A DNA stretch of 46,970 bases, taken from assembly GCA_937908115.1 (NCBI GenBank), contig CALEQZ010000063.1:1-46970 (forward strand), given 5' to 3'. Positions 35,999 through 43,536 of the stretch are shown here, in pieces; the stretch's first letter is position 1, and every line of letters begins with the position of its first letter. This DNA comes from an uncultured Alcaligenaceae bacterium (GTDB lineage: Bacteria; Pseudomonadota; Gammaproteobacteria; Burkholderiales; Burkholderiaceae_B). The notes beneath the pieces were generated by a model that was not told where the DNA came from, did no database searches, and saw only the letters and a program-made list of their open reading frames with translations. The translations under genes were made by a program, and so were the position numbers.

Positions 35999-37528
35999 AT
36001 GGATCTTTCCACCATTTCCAATCTCGGGCACGCGATCTGCGATCGGCCGGATGCGCATCCGTGGCTGATCGAGGTCGACGAGGACGGGAGGGAACGCCGC
36101 TTCAGCTACGGCGACCTGCGTCGCCTGGCCGCCGGGGTCGCGCGCGCGCTGCGCGGCCGCGGCCTGCCGGCCGGGGCGCGCATCGGCATGCTGGGGCTCA
36201 ATAGCGCCGAATACCTGCTTACGTACTTCGGCATCATGCAGGCTGGATATTGCCCGGTTCCCATCGGCTACAAGCTGGCCCAGGATACGGTCGAGCATAT
36301 CCTGAAGGATTCCTCGGTCGAGTTGATCTATGCCGACCGTGCCTGCCGCGCCCGCCTGCCGGCCGATCTACCATGCATCGACCTGGACGATTCGGTCGCA
36401 TGGAACGCCCACCTGGACCCGGGGCCAATGCCCGATGCGCCGATGCAGCCGGGCGATTTCGCGACCATCCTCTACACGTCGGGCTCGACCGGTGTGCCCA
36501 AAGGCGTGCCGCTGACCCATGGCGGCTATCTTTGGACGCTGAGGCAGGTGGCCGTCACCGGCGGAGACTACATCCGCGAGCATGCCGCCGCCGTGCTGGC
36601 CGCGGCGCCGTTGTCGCACATGAATGCACTGTTCATGAGCAAGACGATCACGGCCTACGGCGGAACCGAGATCCTGCTCAAGCAATTCAACGCGCGGGAA
36701 TACCTGCGCGCCGCCGCCCGCCACGGCTGCGCCATCGTCAGCGCGGTACCCACCATGCTGGCGTTGTGCGCGCGCGAGCGGGACGTGCTGGCCGGCCTGG
36801 ACCTGGGCTGCGTGCGCACGGTGGCGATGGGGTCGGCGCCGGTCACCGACGCCTTGTTCGAGCAGGTGCGGGCGATGTTTCCCAATGCCTCCGTGCAAAA
36901 CGGCTGGGGGTCGACCGAGACCGGCCCGGCCGTGTTCGGCCCGCATCCGCAGGGCCTGCCGCGTCCGCCGTTGTCGATCGGCCATCCGCTGCCAGCGGTG
37001 CAGGTCAGGCTGGTCGCGCCGGATACGCCGGATCCACTTGCGGCCCCGGAATTGGACGAGGGCGAGCTGTACGTGCGCAACGGCGCCATCATGCCCGGCT
37101 ACCTGAACCGCGAAGCGGACAACCGCAAGAAGTTGTTCGACGGCTGGTACAAGACTGGCGACATCATGCGGCGTGACGCCAACGGCTTTTTTTTCTTCGT
37201 CGGCCGGGCCGACGACATGTTCGTCTGCGGCGGCGAGAACATTTACCCCGGCGAGGTCGAGCGGCTGCTGGAGCGTCACCCGGCCGTGGCGCAAGCCGCC
37301 GTGGTTCCCATCGACGACGACATCAAGGGGCAGATCCCCGTGGCCTTCGTCGTGGCCAAGCCTGGCGTCCAGGTGACCGCCGACGAGATCAAGGCGTTCG
37401 CCCTGGCCAACGCCCCGGCCTACCAGCATCCCAGGTTCGTGTTCTTCTTGGATGCGCTGCCGCTGTCGGCGGCCAACAAGGTGGACAAGAAGCAGCTGCT
37501 GGCGCGGGTCGCCACGCTCAAGCGCTAA
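35999..37528 (+). CDS. AMP-forming acyl-CoA synthetase
   Basis: A 509-residue adenylate-forming ligase that activates a carboxylate to its CoA thioester by way of an acyl-AMP. Motifs are the ATP loop YTSGSTGVPKG (159-169), APLSHMNALF, the A5 block GWGSTETGP, the hinge GWYKTGDIMRRDANGFFFFV and the lysine-bearing end NKVDKKQLL. C-terminal and N-terminal domains are complete. It most resembles the general fatty/aromatic acid CoA ligase group, and the binding-pocket residues do not let me name the acid. Its place between importer, thioesterase and two dehydrogenases suggests it activates the imported acid. Confidence 0.9.
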   Translation: MDLSTISNLGHAICDRPDAHPWLIEVDEDGRERRFSYGDLRRLAAGVARALRGRGLPAGARIGMLGLNSAEYLLTYFGIMQAGYCPVPIGYKLAQDTVEHILKDSSVELIYADRACRARLPADLPCIDLDDSVAWNAHLDPGPMPDAPMQPGDFATILYTSGSTGVPKGVPLTHGGYLWTLRQVAVTGGDYIREHAAAVLAAAPLSHMNALFMSKTITAYGGTEILLKQFNAREYLRAAARHGCAIVSAVPTMLALCARERDVLAGLDLGCVRTVAMGSAPVTDALFEQVRAMFPNASVQNGWGSTETGPAVFGPHPQGLPRPPLSIGHPLPAVQVRLVAPDTPDPLAAPELDEGELYVRNGAIMPGYLNREADNRKKLFDGWYKTGDIMRRDANGFFFFVGRADDMFVCGGENIYPGEVERLLERHPAVAQAAVVPIDDDIKGQIPVAFVVAKPGVQVTADEIKAFALANAPAYQHPRFVFFLDALPLSAANKVDKKQLLARVATLKR

Positions 37529-37596
37529 GGTGCCGCCAGGCTGAGCGGTGGGCCGCTCCAAGGTTTTTTGACGAATCCATTGATAGGCAGACGACT

Positions 37597-38616
37597 ATGA
37601 AAGCGCAAGTGATCCGCTCCCACGGGGGCATCGAACAGCTTACCTGGGAAGAAAACTGGCCAGACCCGGTGGCCGACGAGGGCCACGTCGTCATCCGGGT
37701 GGGCGCCTGTACCTTGAACTACCACGATCTTTTCACCCTGCGCGGCATGCCCGGAATCAAGGTGCCGATGCCGCTGATCATGGGCATCGACGTAGCCGGA
37801 ACCATCGTCGAGGTCGGGCCCAATTGCGGCGACTGGAAAGTCGGGGACCGCGTCCTGGTCGATCCGCTGGACCGCCATCGCTACAAGCTGCTTGGCGAGA
37901 TGATGGACGGCGGATTGGCCGAGTATTGCAAGGTCGCCGCCGGCCAATTGCTGCGCCTGCCCGATCACATCAGTTTCGAGAAGGCGGCCGCCCTGCCGGT
38001 GGCCTATGGCACGGCATACCGGATGATGGTCGAGCGCGGCGGGCTGCCCCTGGACGGCAGCGCAAGCGGCCAAAAAATCTTCATCCTGGGCGCGTCGGGC
38101 GGCGTGGGCACCTGCTGCGTGCAGCTGGCCAAGTTGTCGGGGGCCCACGTGATCGTCGCGGCTTCCAGCCAGGAAAAGCTCGATCGGTTGGCTGCGCTCG
38201 GCGCGCACGAGGGTATCAACTACAAGACCCAAGACTTCGTGCAGGCGTTGCACGCCAGCGCCGGCAAGCCCCGCATCTGGGGCGAGGGCGGCGTGGACAT
38301 GATCGTTAACTTCACCGGCGGCGAAACCTGGGTGCCCACGCTCAAGTGCGTGCGCAAGGGCGGCACCATCCTGACCTGCGGCGCGACCGCCGGGTTCGGG
38401 CCCAATACCGACCTGCGGTATATCTGGACGTTCGAGCTCAACATCAAAGGGTCGAATGGCTGGATGCGCGAGGACTTGTTCCGCCTGCTGGAGTTGGTGG
38501 GCGACGGCCGCCTGGATCCGCCGGTCGACACCGTGCTGCCGCTGCGCGACGCCCCCGAAGCCTTCCGCCTGCTGGACGAGCGCAGAGTGTTCGGCAAAGT
38601 CGCCATCGTGCCTTGA
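37597..38616 (+). CDS. Zinc-less medium-chain dehydrogenase/quinone reductase
   Basis: A 339-residue member of the medium-chain dehydrogenase superfamily. The nucleotide site GASGGVGTCCVQLAKL starts at residue 165. The catalytic zinc ligands of alcohol dehydrogenases are absent: the Cys-His-x-Asp region reads NYHDLFTLRG and the Gly-His-Glu reads GID, and there is no four-cysteine structural zinc lobe (GDRVLVDPLDRHRYKL instead). This puts it with quinone oxidoreductases and enoyl reductases, despite the usual annotation as zinc-binding. It could reduce or oxidise a CoA-bound or free intermediate made by the ligase upstream, 68 bases away. Confidence 0.87.
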   Translation: MKAQVIRSHGGIEQLTWEENWPDPVADEGHVVIRVGACTLNYHDLFTLRGMPGIKVPMPLIMGIDVAGTIVEVGPNCGDWKVGDRVLVDPLDRHRYKLLGEMMDGGLAEYCKVAAGQLLRLPDHISFEKAAALPVAYGTAYRMMVERGGLPLDGSASGQKIFILGASGGVGTCCVQLAKLSGAHVIVAASSQEKLDRLAALGAHEGINYKTQDFVQALHASAGKPRIWGEGGVDMIVNFTGGETWVPTLKCVRKGGTILTCGATAGFGPNTDLRYIWTFELNIKGSNGWMREDLFRLLELVGDGRLDPPVDTVLPLRDAPEAFRLLDERRVFGKVAIVP

Positions 38617-38625
38617 TTGCGTCGT

Positions 38626-39426
38626 ATGGGTACCCAAGATGCCAACCCGGCGGGCCGCAAGGGCCTGCCGGACCTGCAAGGCCGGATCGCGCTGGTCACG
38701 GGCGCTAGCCGCGGCATCGGCCGGGCGATCGCCCGGCGGCTCGCGGCCTGCGGCGCATTGGTGGGCGTGCATTACGGCCATTCGCCGGACGCGGCGCGGG
38801 CGGTGGTGCGCGATATCGAGCGCGAGGGCGGCGAGGCCTTCGCGGTGGCGGCCGACCTTGCCGCCAGCGATGGCGTGGATCGGCTACTGCAGGCCATGGA
38901 TGACGCGCTGGCGTCTCGGCGGGGATCACCGGCTTTCGATATCCTGGTCAACAATGCCGGGGTCTATCATCGCGGCACCATCGAGGCCATTACCCCCGAA
39001 CAGTTCGACCAGACGCTGCAGGTCAACCTAAAAACGCCGTTCTTCCTGATCCAGAAGAGCCTGTCGCGCTTGCGCGACGGCGGGCGGATCATCAACGTGT
39101 CGTCGATGGGAACGCGCGCGGCCTATCCCGCCATGGCCGCGTACGCGCCGTTCAAGGCTGCGCTGGAATCGTTGACCGTCCTGCTGGCCGCGCACCTGGG
39201 GCCCCGCCGCATTACCGTCAACGCGGTGCTGCCCGGGTTGACCGTGACCGACATGAACCCGGTGGATCCGGCCACGCCCGCCGGCGCACAGGCGATATCG
39301 TCGATCGCCCTGGGCAGGCTGGGGCAGCCCGACGATATCGCGTCGGTGGTGGCGTTCCTGGCGTCGGACCTGGCCGGCTGGGTGACGGCCCAGCGCATCG
39401 AAGTCAGCGGGGGGCAGCGGCTGTAG
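38626..39426 (+). CDS. Short-chain dehydrogenase/reductase
   Basis: A 266-residue classical SDR: cofactor loop TGASRGIG (25-32), NNAG (109-112), catalytic serine in NVSSMGT and the Tyr173-x-x-x-Lys177 pair (YAPFK). The end reads GWVTAQRIEVSGGQRL, the common FabG-like finish. A basic residue just after the glycine loop hints at NADP(H), but this is weak. ATG 38626 is preferred; TTG 38617 directly abuts the previous stop and would add three residues. It is the last gene of the rightward run, 12 bases from the convergent mgtE stop. Confidence 0.9.
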   Translation: MGTQDANPAGRKGLPDLQGRIALVTGASRGIGRAIARRLAACGALVGVHYGHSPDAARAVVRDIEREGGEAFAVAADLAASDGVDRLLQAMDDALASRRGSPAFDILVNNAGVYHRGTIEAITPEQFDQTLQVNLKTPFFLIQKSLSRLRDGGRIINVSSMGTRAAYPAMAAYAPFKAALESLTVLLAAHLGPRRITVNAVLPGLTVTDMNPVDPATPAGAQAISSIALGRLGQPDDIASVVAFLASDLAGWVTAQRIEVSGGQRL

Positions 39427-39438
39427 CCGGGCAGCGGC

Positions 39439-40905
39439 CTACATCAAGAAGACCGTCGCCAGCCCCAGGAAAATGAAGAAACCCAGCGAGTCGGTGGCAA
39501 ACGTCAGCAACACCGACGAACCGATGGCCGGATCCTTGCCCAGGCGTTCCCGCACCATGGGCACCAGCACCCCGACCAGTGCGCCGACCAGCATGTTGCA
39601 GACCAGGGCGGCCATCATGACCAGGGCGATCGCAAACGACCCCGAGATGGCCCAGGCGAAGGCGGCGGCTGCGATGCTGCCGCACAGCCCCACCAGCAGG
39701 GTGACCAGCATTTCGCGCTTGACCAGCTGGAATATGTTGCGGCCCGTGACGCGGCCCACCGCAAGCGCGCGGATGATGAGCGTCATGGTTTGGTTGCCGG
39801 AGTTGCCGCCAATGCCGGCGACGATGGACATCAGGAAAGCCAGGATGACGATGTGGCTGACGGTCGACTCGAACCGCGACGCCACGAACGAGGCCGTCGC
39901 CGCCGTGCAAAGGTTGAAGAGCAGCCACGGCGCGCGGTTGCGCAGCGCGCGGCCCACCGGCGCGAAGATGTCTTCTTCCTGCATCCCCGCGCGTGACAGC
40001 GCCTGCTCGTCCGAGTGTTCGCGTATCACGTCGACCACGTCGGCGATGGTGACCCGGCCGATCAGGCGGCCCTGGTCGTCGACCACGGGCGCGGACACCA
40101 GGTCGTAGCGTTCGAAGGCGCCGGCCGCATCCGCGTCCGAATCCAGGGGGTTGAGCGCCAGGAAGTCCGTTTGCATCACTTCCCGCACTTCGGTTTCGGG
40201 CTCGGATAGCAGCAGCTTGGACAAGGGCAGGATGCCCTGCAGCCGGTCCTGGCGGTCGACCACGAAGATGGCGTCGGTATGGTCGGGCAGCTCACGCTGC
40301 CGGCGCAGGTAGCGCAGCACGACCTCAAGGGTGACGTCCTCGCGCACGCGCACCATCTCGAAATCCATGATCGCGCCGACGCTGTCCTCCGGGTAGCCCA
40401 TGGCCTCGATCAGGCGCGCGCGCTCGGCCTCGGTCAGGCCTTTCTGGACTTCGGCCACCACGTCCGGCGGCAGGTCGGGCGCCAGGTCGGCCAGCTCGTC
40501 CGCGTCGAGGTTGCCCGTGGCGGCCAGCAGGTCCTGCCGGTCCATCTCCTCGATCAGCGACTCGCGCACCCAGTCGTCGACCTCGAGCAGCACGTCGGCG
40601 TCATGCTCGGACCGGACCAAGCGCCAGACGGTTTGCCGCTGCGGCTTGGGAAGCGATTCCAGGATGAATGCGATGTCGGCCGGGTGCAGGCTGTTGACCA
40701 GCTGCTGCAGCTCGGCCTCGTGCTGGCGATGCAGCAGGCCTTCGATCAGTTCGGCGCGATCTTCGCCTGTTTCCTGGCGATGCGCGAGCTCTTCGACGAG
40801 CTGCTGGCGGCGCAGCAGTTCCTGGACTTCATGCAGCGCGGTTTGCGCGTCCTCGGGATCGAGTCTGCGCGCGGTCCTGGGCGTGTCGGACGATGGCAGC
40901 GTCAT
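39439..40905 (-). CDS. mgtE: Magnesium channel MgtE
   Basis: MgtE is a Mg2+-gated magnesium channel of the inner membrane. The 488-residue protein has all parts: the N-terminal superhelical domain (about 45-170, HEAELQQLVNSLHPADIAFI), two CBS domains (about 175-235 and 240-298) that sense Mg2+, a plug helix, and five membrane segments from about 325 with the pore-region motif GIGGNSGNQT (365-374). The gene is 12 bases after the thioesterase gene on the same strand and so shares its promoter. No M-box or ykkC-type riboswitch is seen in front. Confidence 0.95.
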   Translation of the reverse strand: MTLPSSDTPRTARRLDPEDAQTALHEVQELLRRQQLVEELAHRQETGEDRAELIEGLLHRQHEAELQQLVNSLHPADIAFILESLPKPQRQTVWRLVRSEHDADVLLEVDDWVRESLIEEMDRQDLLAATGNLDADELADLAPDLPPDVVAEVQKGLTEAERARLIEAMGYPEDSVGAIMDFEMVRVREDVTLEVVLRYLRRQRELPDHTDAIFVVDRQDRLQGILPLSKLLLSEPETEVREVMQTDFLALNPLDSDADAAGAFERYDLVSAPVVDDQGRLIGRVTIADVVDVIREHSDEQALSRAGMQEEDIFAPVGRALRNRAPWLLFNLCTAATASFVASRFESTVSHIVILAFLMSIVAGIGGNSGNQTMTLIIRALAVGRVTGRNIFQLVKREMLVTLLVGLCGSIAAAAFAWAISGSFAIALVMMAALVCNMLVGALVGVLVPMVRERLGKDPAIGSSVLLTFATDSLGFFIFLGLATVFLM

Positions 40906-40917
40906 GCGGCGGCGGGC

Positions 40918-41325
40918 TCAAAGCGGGGGCAGAGGACGGCGGTGGCGGGCCTGGTCGGTAGCGACGTAGGTCAGCGTCGCTTCCGTGACCTTGACGACCT
41001 CGGCGTCCAGCCGCTGGCGCTCGGCATAGACCTCGACATAGACCGTCACCGACGTAGTGCCGGTCTTGACGATTTCCGTATAGAAACTGAGCAGGTCGCC
41101 GACGAAGACGGGCTGCTTGAACTGCATGGCATTGACGGCCACGGTGGCCACCCGCCCGGCCGCACGGCGCGTGGCCGGGATGGCGCCGGCGATATCGACC
41201 TGGGCCATGATCCATCCGCCGAAGACGTCGCCATGCACGTTGGCGTCGGACGGCATGGGCATGACCCGCAGCGTCGGCGTGCGATTCTCGGGAAGTTTCG
41301 TGACGGAAGCCGAGGGCGAATTCAT
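40918..41325 (-). CDS. YciA-type acyl-CoA thioesterase
   Basis: A 135-residue hotdog thioesterase. The segment MPSDANVHGDVFGGWIMAQV (from residue 24) is the YciA/acyl-CoA hydrolase signature, with Asn29, His31 and Asp44 in the positions used for catalysis, and NAMQFKQPVFVGDLLSFYTE follows. Such enzymes release free acids from acyl-CoAs of broad chain length in the cytoplasm. The start ATG at 41325 has no ribosome-binding site; instead a perfect 9-bp hairpin ends three bases before it. It leads mgtE by 12 bases, an unusual pairing. Confidence 0.88.
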   Translation of the reverse strand: MNSPSASVTKLPENRTPTLRVMPMPSDANVHGDVFGGWIMAQVDIAGAIPATRRAAGRVATVAVNAMQFKQPVFVGDLLSFYTEIVKTGTTSVTVYVEVYAERQRLDAEVVKVTEATLTYVATDQARHRRPLPPL

Positions 41326-41328
41326 GGG

Positions 41329-41366
41329 TCGGTCGGTCTGGCGGTGAGGGAAACCGACCGATTATG
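41329..41366 (-). promoter_or_regulatory. Hairpin/operator directly before the thioesterase-mgtE start
   Basis: On the minus strand a -10-like CATAAT (41361-41366) runs straight into TCGGTCGGT (41353-41361), a 15-base spacer, then ACCGACCGA (41329-41337), three bases before the ATG. The 9-bp inverted repeat could be an operator in the early transcribed region, or an RNA hairpin covering the ribosome landing site. Confidence 0.5.
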
Positions 41367-41417
41367 CAGGAAAAACGCCTCCCGGTCGTGGCAGCAGGCG
41401 CAGCCGGCGGCTGCGCC
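41367..41417 (-). terminator. Possible terminator after the YeiH-type gene
   Basis: Ten bases after the stop of the gene at 41427-42461 there is a perfect 9-bp hairpin (41397-41405 with 41409-41417, loop of 3). Further on in the same direction a weak 5-bp stem ends in TTTTT. Together they may separate this gene from the thioesterase-mgtE pair on the same strand. Confidence 0.4.
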
Positions 41418-41426
41418 CGGCAGCGC

Positions 41427-42461
41427 TCATGCGGCCAGCTTGACCAGCGCGTAGCCGCCGAAGATCAGCCAGGCGAACAGCACCAGGCCGAGCGCCAGCA
41501 CGCGGGGGCCGGCCTGGCGGATTTGCGCGAAGCGCGTTTCGATGCCCAGCGCGGTCATGGCCATGGTCAGCGCAAAGAGGTCGAGCTTGCGGATGGCGGC
41601 GGCGACCTCCGGTGCGATCACGCCTGCGGAGTTGACCAAGGCCAGCGCAAGAAACCCCACGGCAAACCAGGGGATGGGCAGTTTGCCGGCGCCTGGCGCC
41701 TGCGCCCCGGCAGCATTGCGCAGCCATAGCCCGAGCACCAGCAGCACCGGGACCAGCAGCGCCACCCGGGTCATTTTGACGATCGTGGCCACTTCGGTCG
41801 TGGCCGGATCGATGTTGCTGGCCGCGGCCACGACCTGGGCGACCTCGTGCACCGTGCCGCCGATGTAGATGCCCAGTGCCTGCGTGTCGAAGGGCAGCCA
41901 GCCGACCCGATGGAACACCGGATACAGGAACATGGCGAGCGTGCCGAAGAGCACTACCGTGGCCACGGCGACCGCGCTCTTGTGCGACTGGGCGCGCAGC
42001 GTCGGCTCGAAGGCGAGCACCGCGGCCGCGCCGCAGATGGCGCTGCCGGCTGCGGTCAGCATGGCGGTGTCGCGGTCTAGCCCGAGCAGCCGCGTGCCGA
42101 CGAGGGTGCCCAGCACCAGCGTGCCGACGACGACCGCGGTCGAGACGACCAGGCCGGGCATGCCCACCGCGGCGATTTGCTGGATGCTGATGTTCAGCCC
42201 GTAGAAGGCCACGGCGATGCGCAGCAGGCGGCGTGCCGTGAAGTGCACGCCCGCCCCCCACTGCTCGGGCATGGTGCCGCGCAGGAAGTTGCCATAGAGC
42301 ATGCCGCAGACGATGCCCACGACCAGGGGGCTGACGCCCAGGGTGCGCACGGCGGCGGTGTCGGCCAGTTGCATGACGGCGGCGGCGAGCAGGCCGACGA
42401 AGAGGATGCCGTTGAGCTTGTCGCGCCAGGCGGGGGCAGGGGCCGCGGAAGAAGTGTTCAT
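41427..42461 (-). CDS. YeiH-family (UPF0324) membrane protein, putative sulfate/sulfite exporter
   Basis: A 344-residue inner-membrane protein with about ten hydrophobic segments. Family marks are LGVSPLVVGIVCGMLYGN near the N-terminus, GLNISIQQIAAVGMPGL, the central GSAICGAAAVLAFEP and YIGGTVHEVAQVVAA, and a late ALGIETRFAQIR. YeiH relatives are annotated as putative sulfate exporters; in enterobacteria yeiH is next to and controlled by the sulfite-linked LysR regulator YeiE. The same arrangement is seen here: a LysR gene diverges 107 bases away. Transport of sulfite or sulfate is inference from that family, not shown by the sequence. Confidence 0.85.
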   Translation of the reverse strand: MNTSSAAPAPAWRDKLNGILFVGLLAAAVMQLADTAAVRTLGVSPLVVGIVCGMLYGNFLRGTMPEQWGAGVHFTARRLLRIAVAFYGLNISIQQIAAVGMPGLVVSTAVVVGTLVLGTLVGTRLLGLDRDTAMLTAAGSAICGAAAVLAFEPTLRAQSHKSAVAVATVVLFGTLAMFLYPVFHRVGWLPFDTQALGIYIGGTVHEVAQVVAAASNIDPATTEVATIVKMTRVALLVPVLLVLGLWLRNAAGAQAPGAGKLPIPWFAVGFLALALVNSAGVIAPEVAAAIRKLDLFALTMAMTALGIETRFAQIRQAGPRVLALGLVLFAWLIFGGYALVKLAA

Positions 42462-42525
42462 GACCGGGCAAGGGGTGGGATGCTGGTCATCATAGGCGCG
42501 GTGCTATTATCTGAAAAGTCGTTAT

Positions 42526-42559
42526 TTCCGATAATCAATATCGGAATTTCCAATATCGG
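42526..42559. promoter_or_regulatory. Operator between the YeiH-type gene and its LysR regulator
   Basis: A perfect 8-bp inverted repeat TTCCGATA-ATCAA-TATCGGAA (42526-42546) lies in an AT-rich patch of an otherwise GC-rich region. Its right half, AATATCGG, recurs 15 bases later (42537-42544 and 42552-42559). It has the T-N11-A style symmetry and placement expected of a LysR recognition and activation site, just ahead of the regulator gene at 42569. Confidence 0.7.
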
Positions 42560-42568
42560 CGATGCCTT

Positions 42569-43459
42569 ATGACTCCAGATCATTTGCTGACCTTTGCCGC
42601 GGTGGCCGATGCAGGCAACATCAGCCGGGCGGCGGCTGCGCTGCATTTGTCGCAGCCCGCGGTCTCGGGCCAGCTGCGCGCGCTGCAGGAATCCTTCGGT
42701 GAGCCGCTGTACCGGCGCAGCGGCCATGGCATCGTCCTGACCGAAGCGGGCGAGCGGCTGGCCGTCCATGCCCGGCAACTGCGCCAGGCATTCCAACAGG
42801 CGCAGGCCGCACGCGATGCCTGGCGTGGCCTGGAGACGGGCACCCTGCGCCTGGGCGCGAGCACGACGCCAGCCAGCTATTTGCTGCCCTCGCTGGTGGC
42901 GGGCTTTCGGCGCGACCATCCGGCGCTGTCGCTGCATTTGGTCGACGGCAACACGCGCGAAATCGTCGAGCAGATCGGCCGGCTGGACCTGGCCTTCATC
43001 GAAGGCGAGGTGCCGGCCGGCCTGCCGGCCGATACGGCAGTGCACGCCTGGCGCGAGGATGAGGTCGTGGCCGTGCTGCGCGCGGACCATCCGCTGGCGG
43101 GCAGGGCTTACGCCGACCTGGCCGAGGTGGCGCGCCAGCCCCTGATCATGCGCGAGCCCGGCTCGGGGGTGCGCCGGCTCCTCGAGCGCGCGTTCGAGCA
43201 GGCCGGGCTGGAGTACGACGTCGCGCTGGAATTGGCCGGCGTGGAAGGCGTGAAGCAGGCGGTGCGCGCCGGCCTGGGCGTGGGCTTCGCCTCGCAGCTA
43301 TCCATGCGCCACGAAGACGGCTTGCTGCAGCCTTTGCGCCTGGGCAGGCGCGGCCTGCGGCGCACGCTTAGCATACTGGTGCCGCACGCCAGCGCGCCGG
43401 CGCGCGCGGCCGCGCGCTTTCTGCGGCGCTGCCTGGAGACCGCGGCCGAGCCGGCTTAG
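42569..43459 (+). CDS. LysR-family regulator, YeiE-like
   Basis: A 296-residue LysR protein: winged helix-turn-helix at 1-62 (FAAVADAGNISRAAAALHLS, QPAVSGQLRAL), linker helix, and a CysB-type effector domain beginning TLRLGASTTPASYLLPSLVA with GRLDLAFIEGEVPA and MREPGSGVRRLLERAF. From memory, the pairing of STxxxYLLP with DLAFIEG and REPGSG resembles E. coli YeiE, a sulfite-responsive activator of yeiH. The divergent YeiH-type gene supports this. LysR membership is sure; the ligand is not. Confidence 0.9.
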   Translation: MTPDHLLTFAAVADAGNISRAAAALHLSQPAVSGQLRALQESFGEPLYRRSGHGIVLTEAGERLAVHARQLRQAFQQAQAARDAWRGLETGTLRLGASTTPASYLLPSLVAGFRRDHPALSLHLVDGNTREIVEQIGRLDLAFIEGEVPAGLPADTAVHAWREDEVVAVLRADHPLAGRAYADLAEVARQPLIMREPGSGVRRLLERAFEQAGLEYDVALELAGVEGVKQAVRAGLGVGFASQLSMRHEDGLLQPLRLGRRGLRRTLSILVPHASAPARAAARFLRRCLETAAEPA

Positions 43460-43536
43460 CGGCCTTCCGGCGCAGCGCGGCGCAGGCAGGCGTGGGCGCA
43501 AGCGGTATCATCGCGGCAAATCGAGGAGACGACGCT

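Noticed and set aside
36158..36172. GC-rich alternating runs such as GCGCGCGC and CCGGCCGG as possible functional repeats
   Set aside because: These are frequent across the window inside coding DNA and follow from high GC and codon use.
34640..36298. Minus-strand frame of 552 codons opposite the second permease, thioesterase and ligase start
   Set aside because: It spans parts of four real genes and has the His/Arg/Gln-rich make-up of an antisense artefact.
40906..41426. Magnesium riboswitch controlling mgtE
   Set aside because: The gap directly before mgtE is 12 bases and the operon leader is far too short for an M-box. Only a simple hairpin is present.
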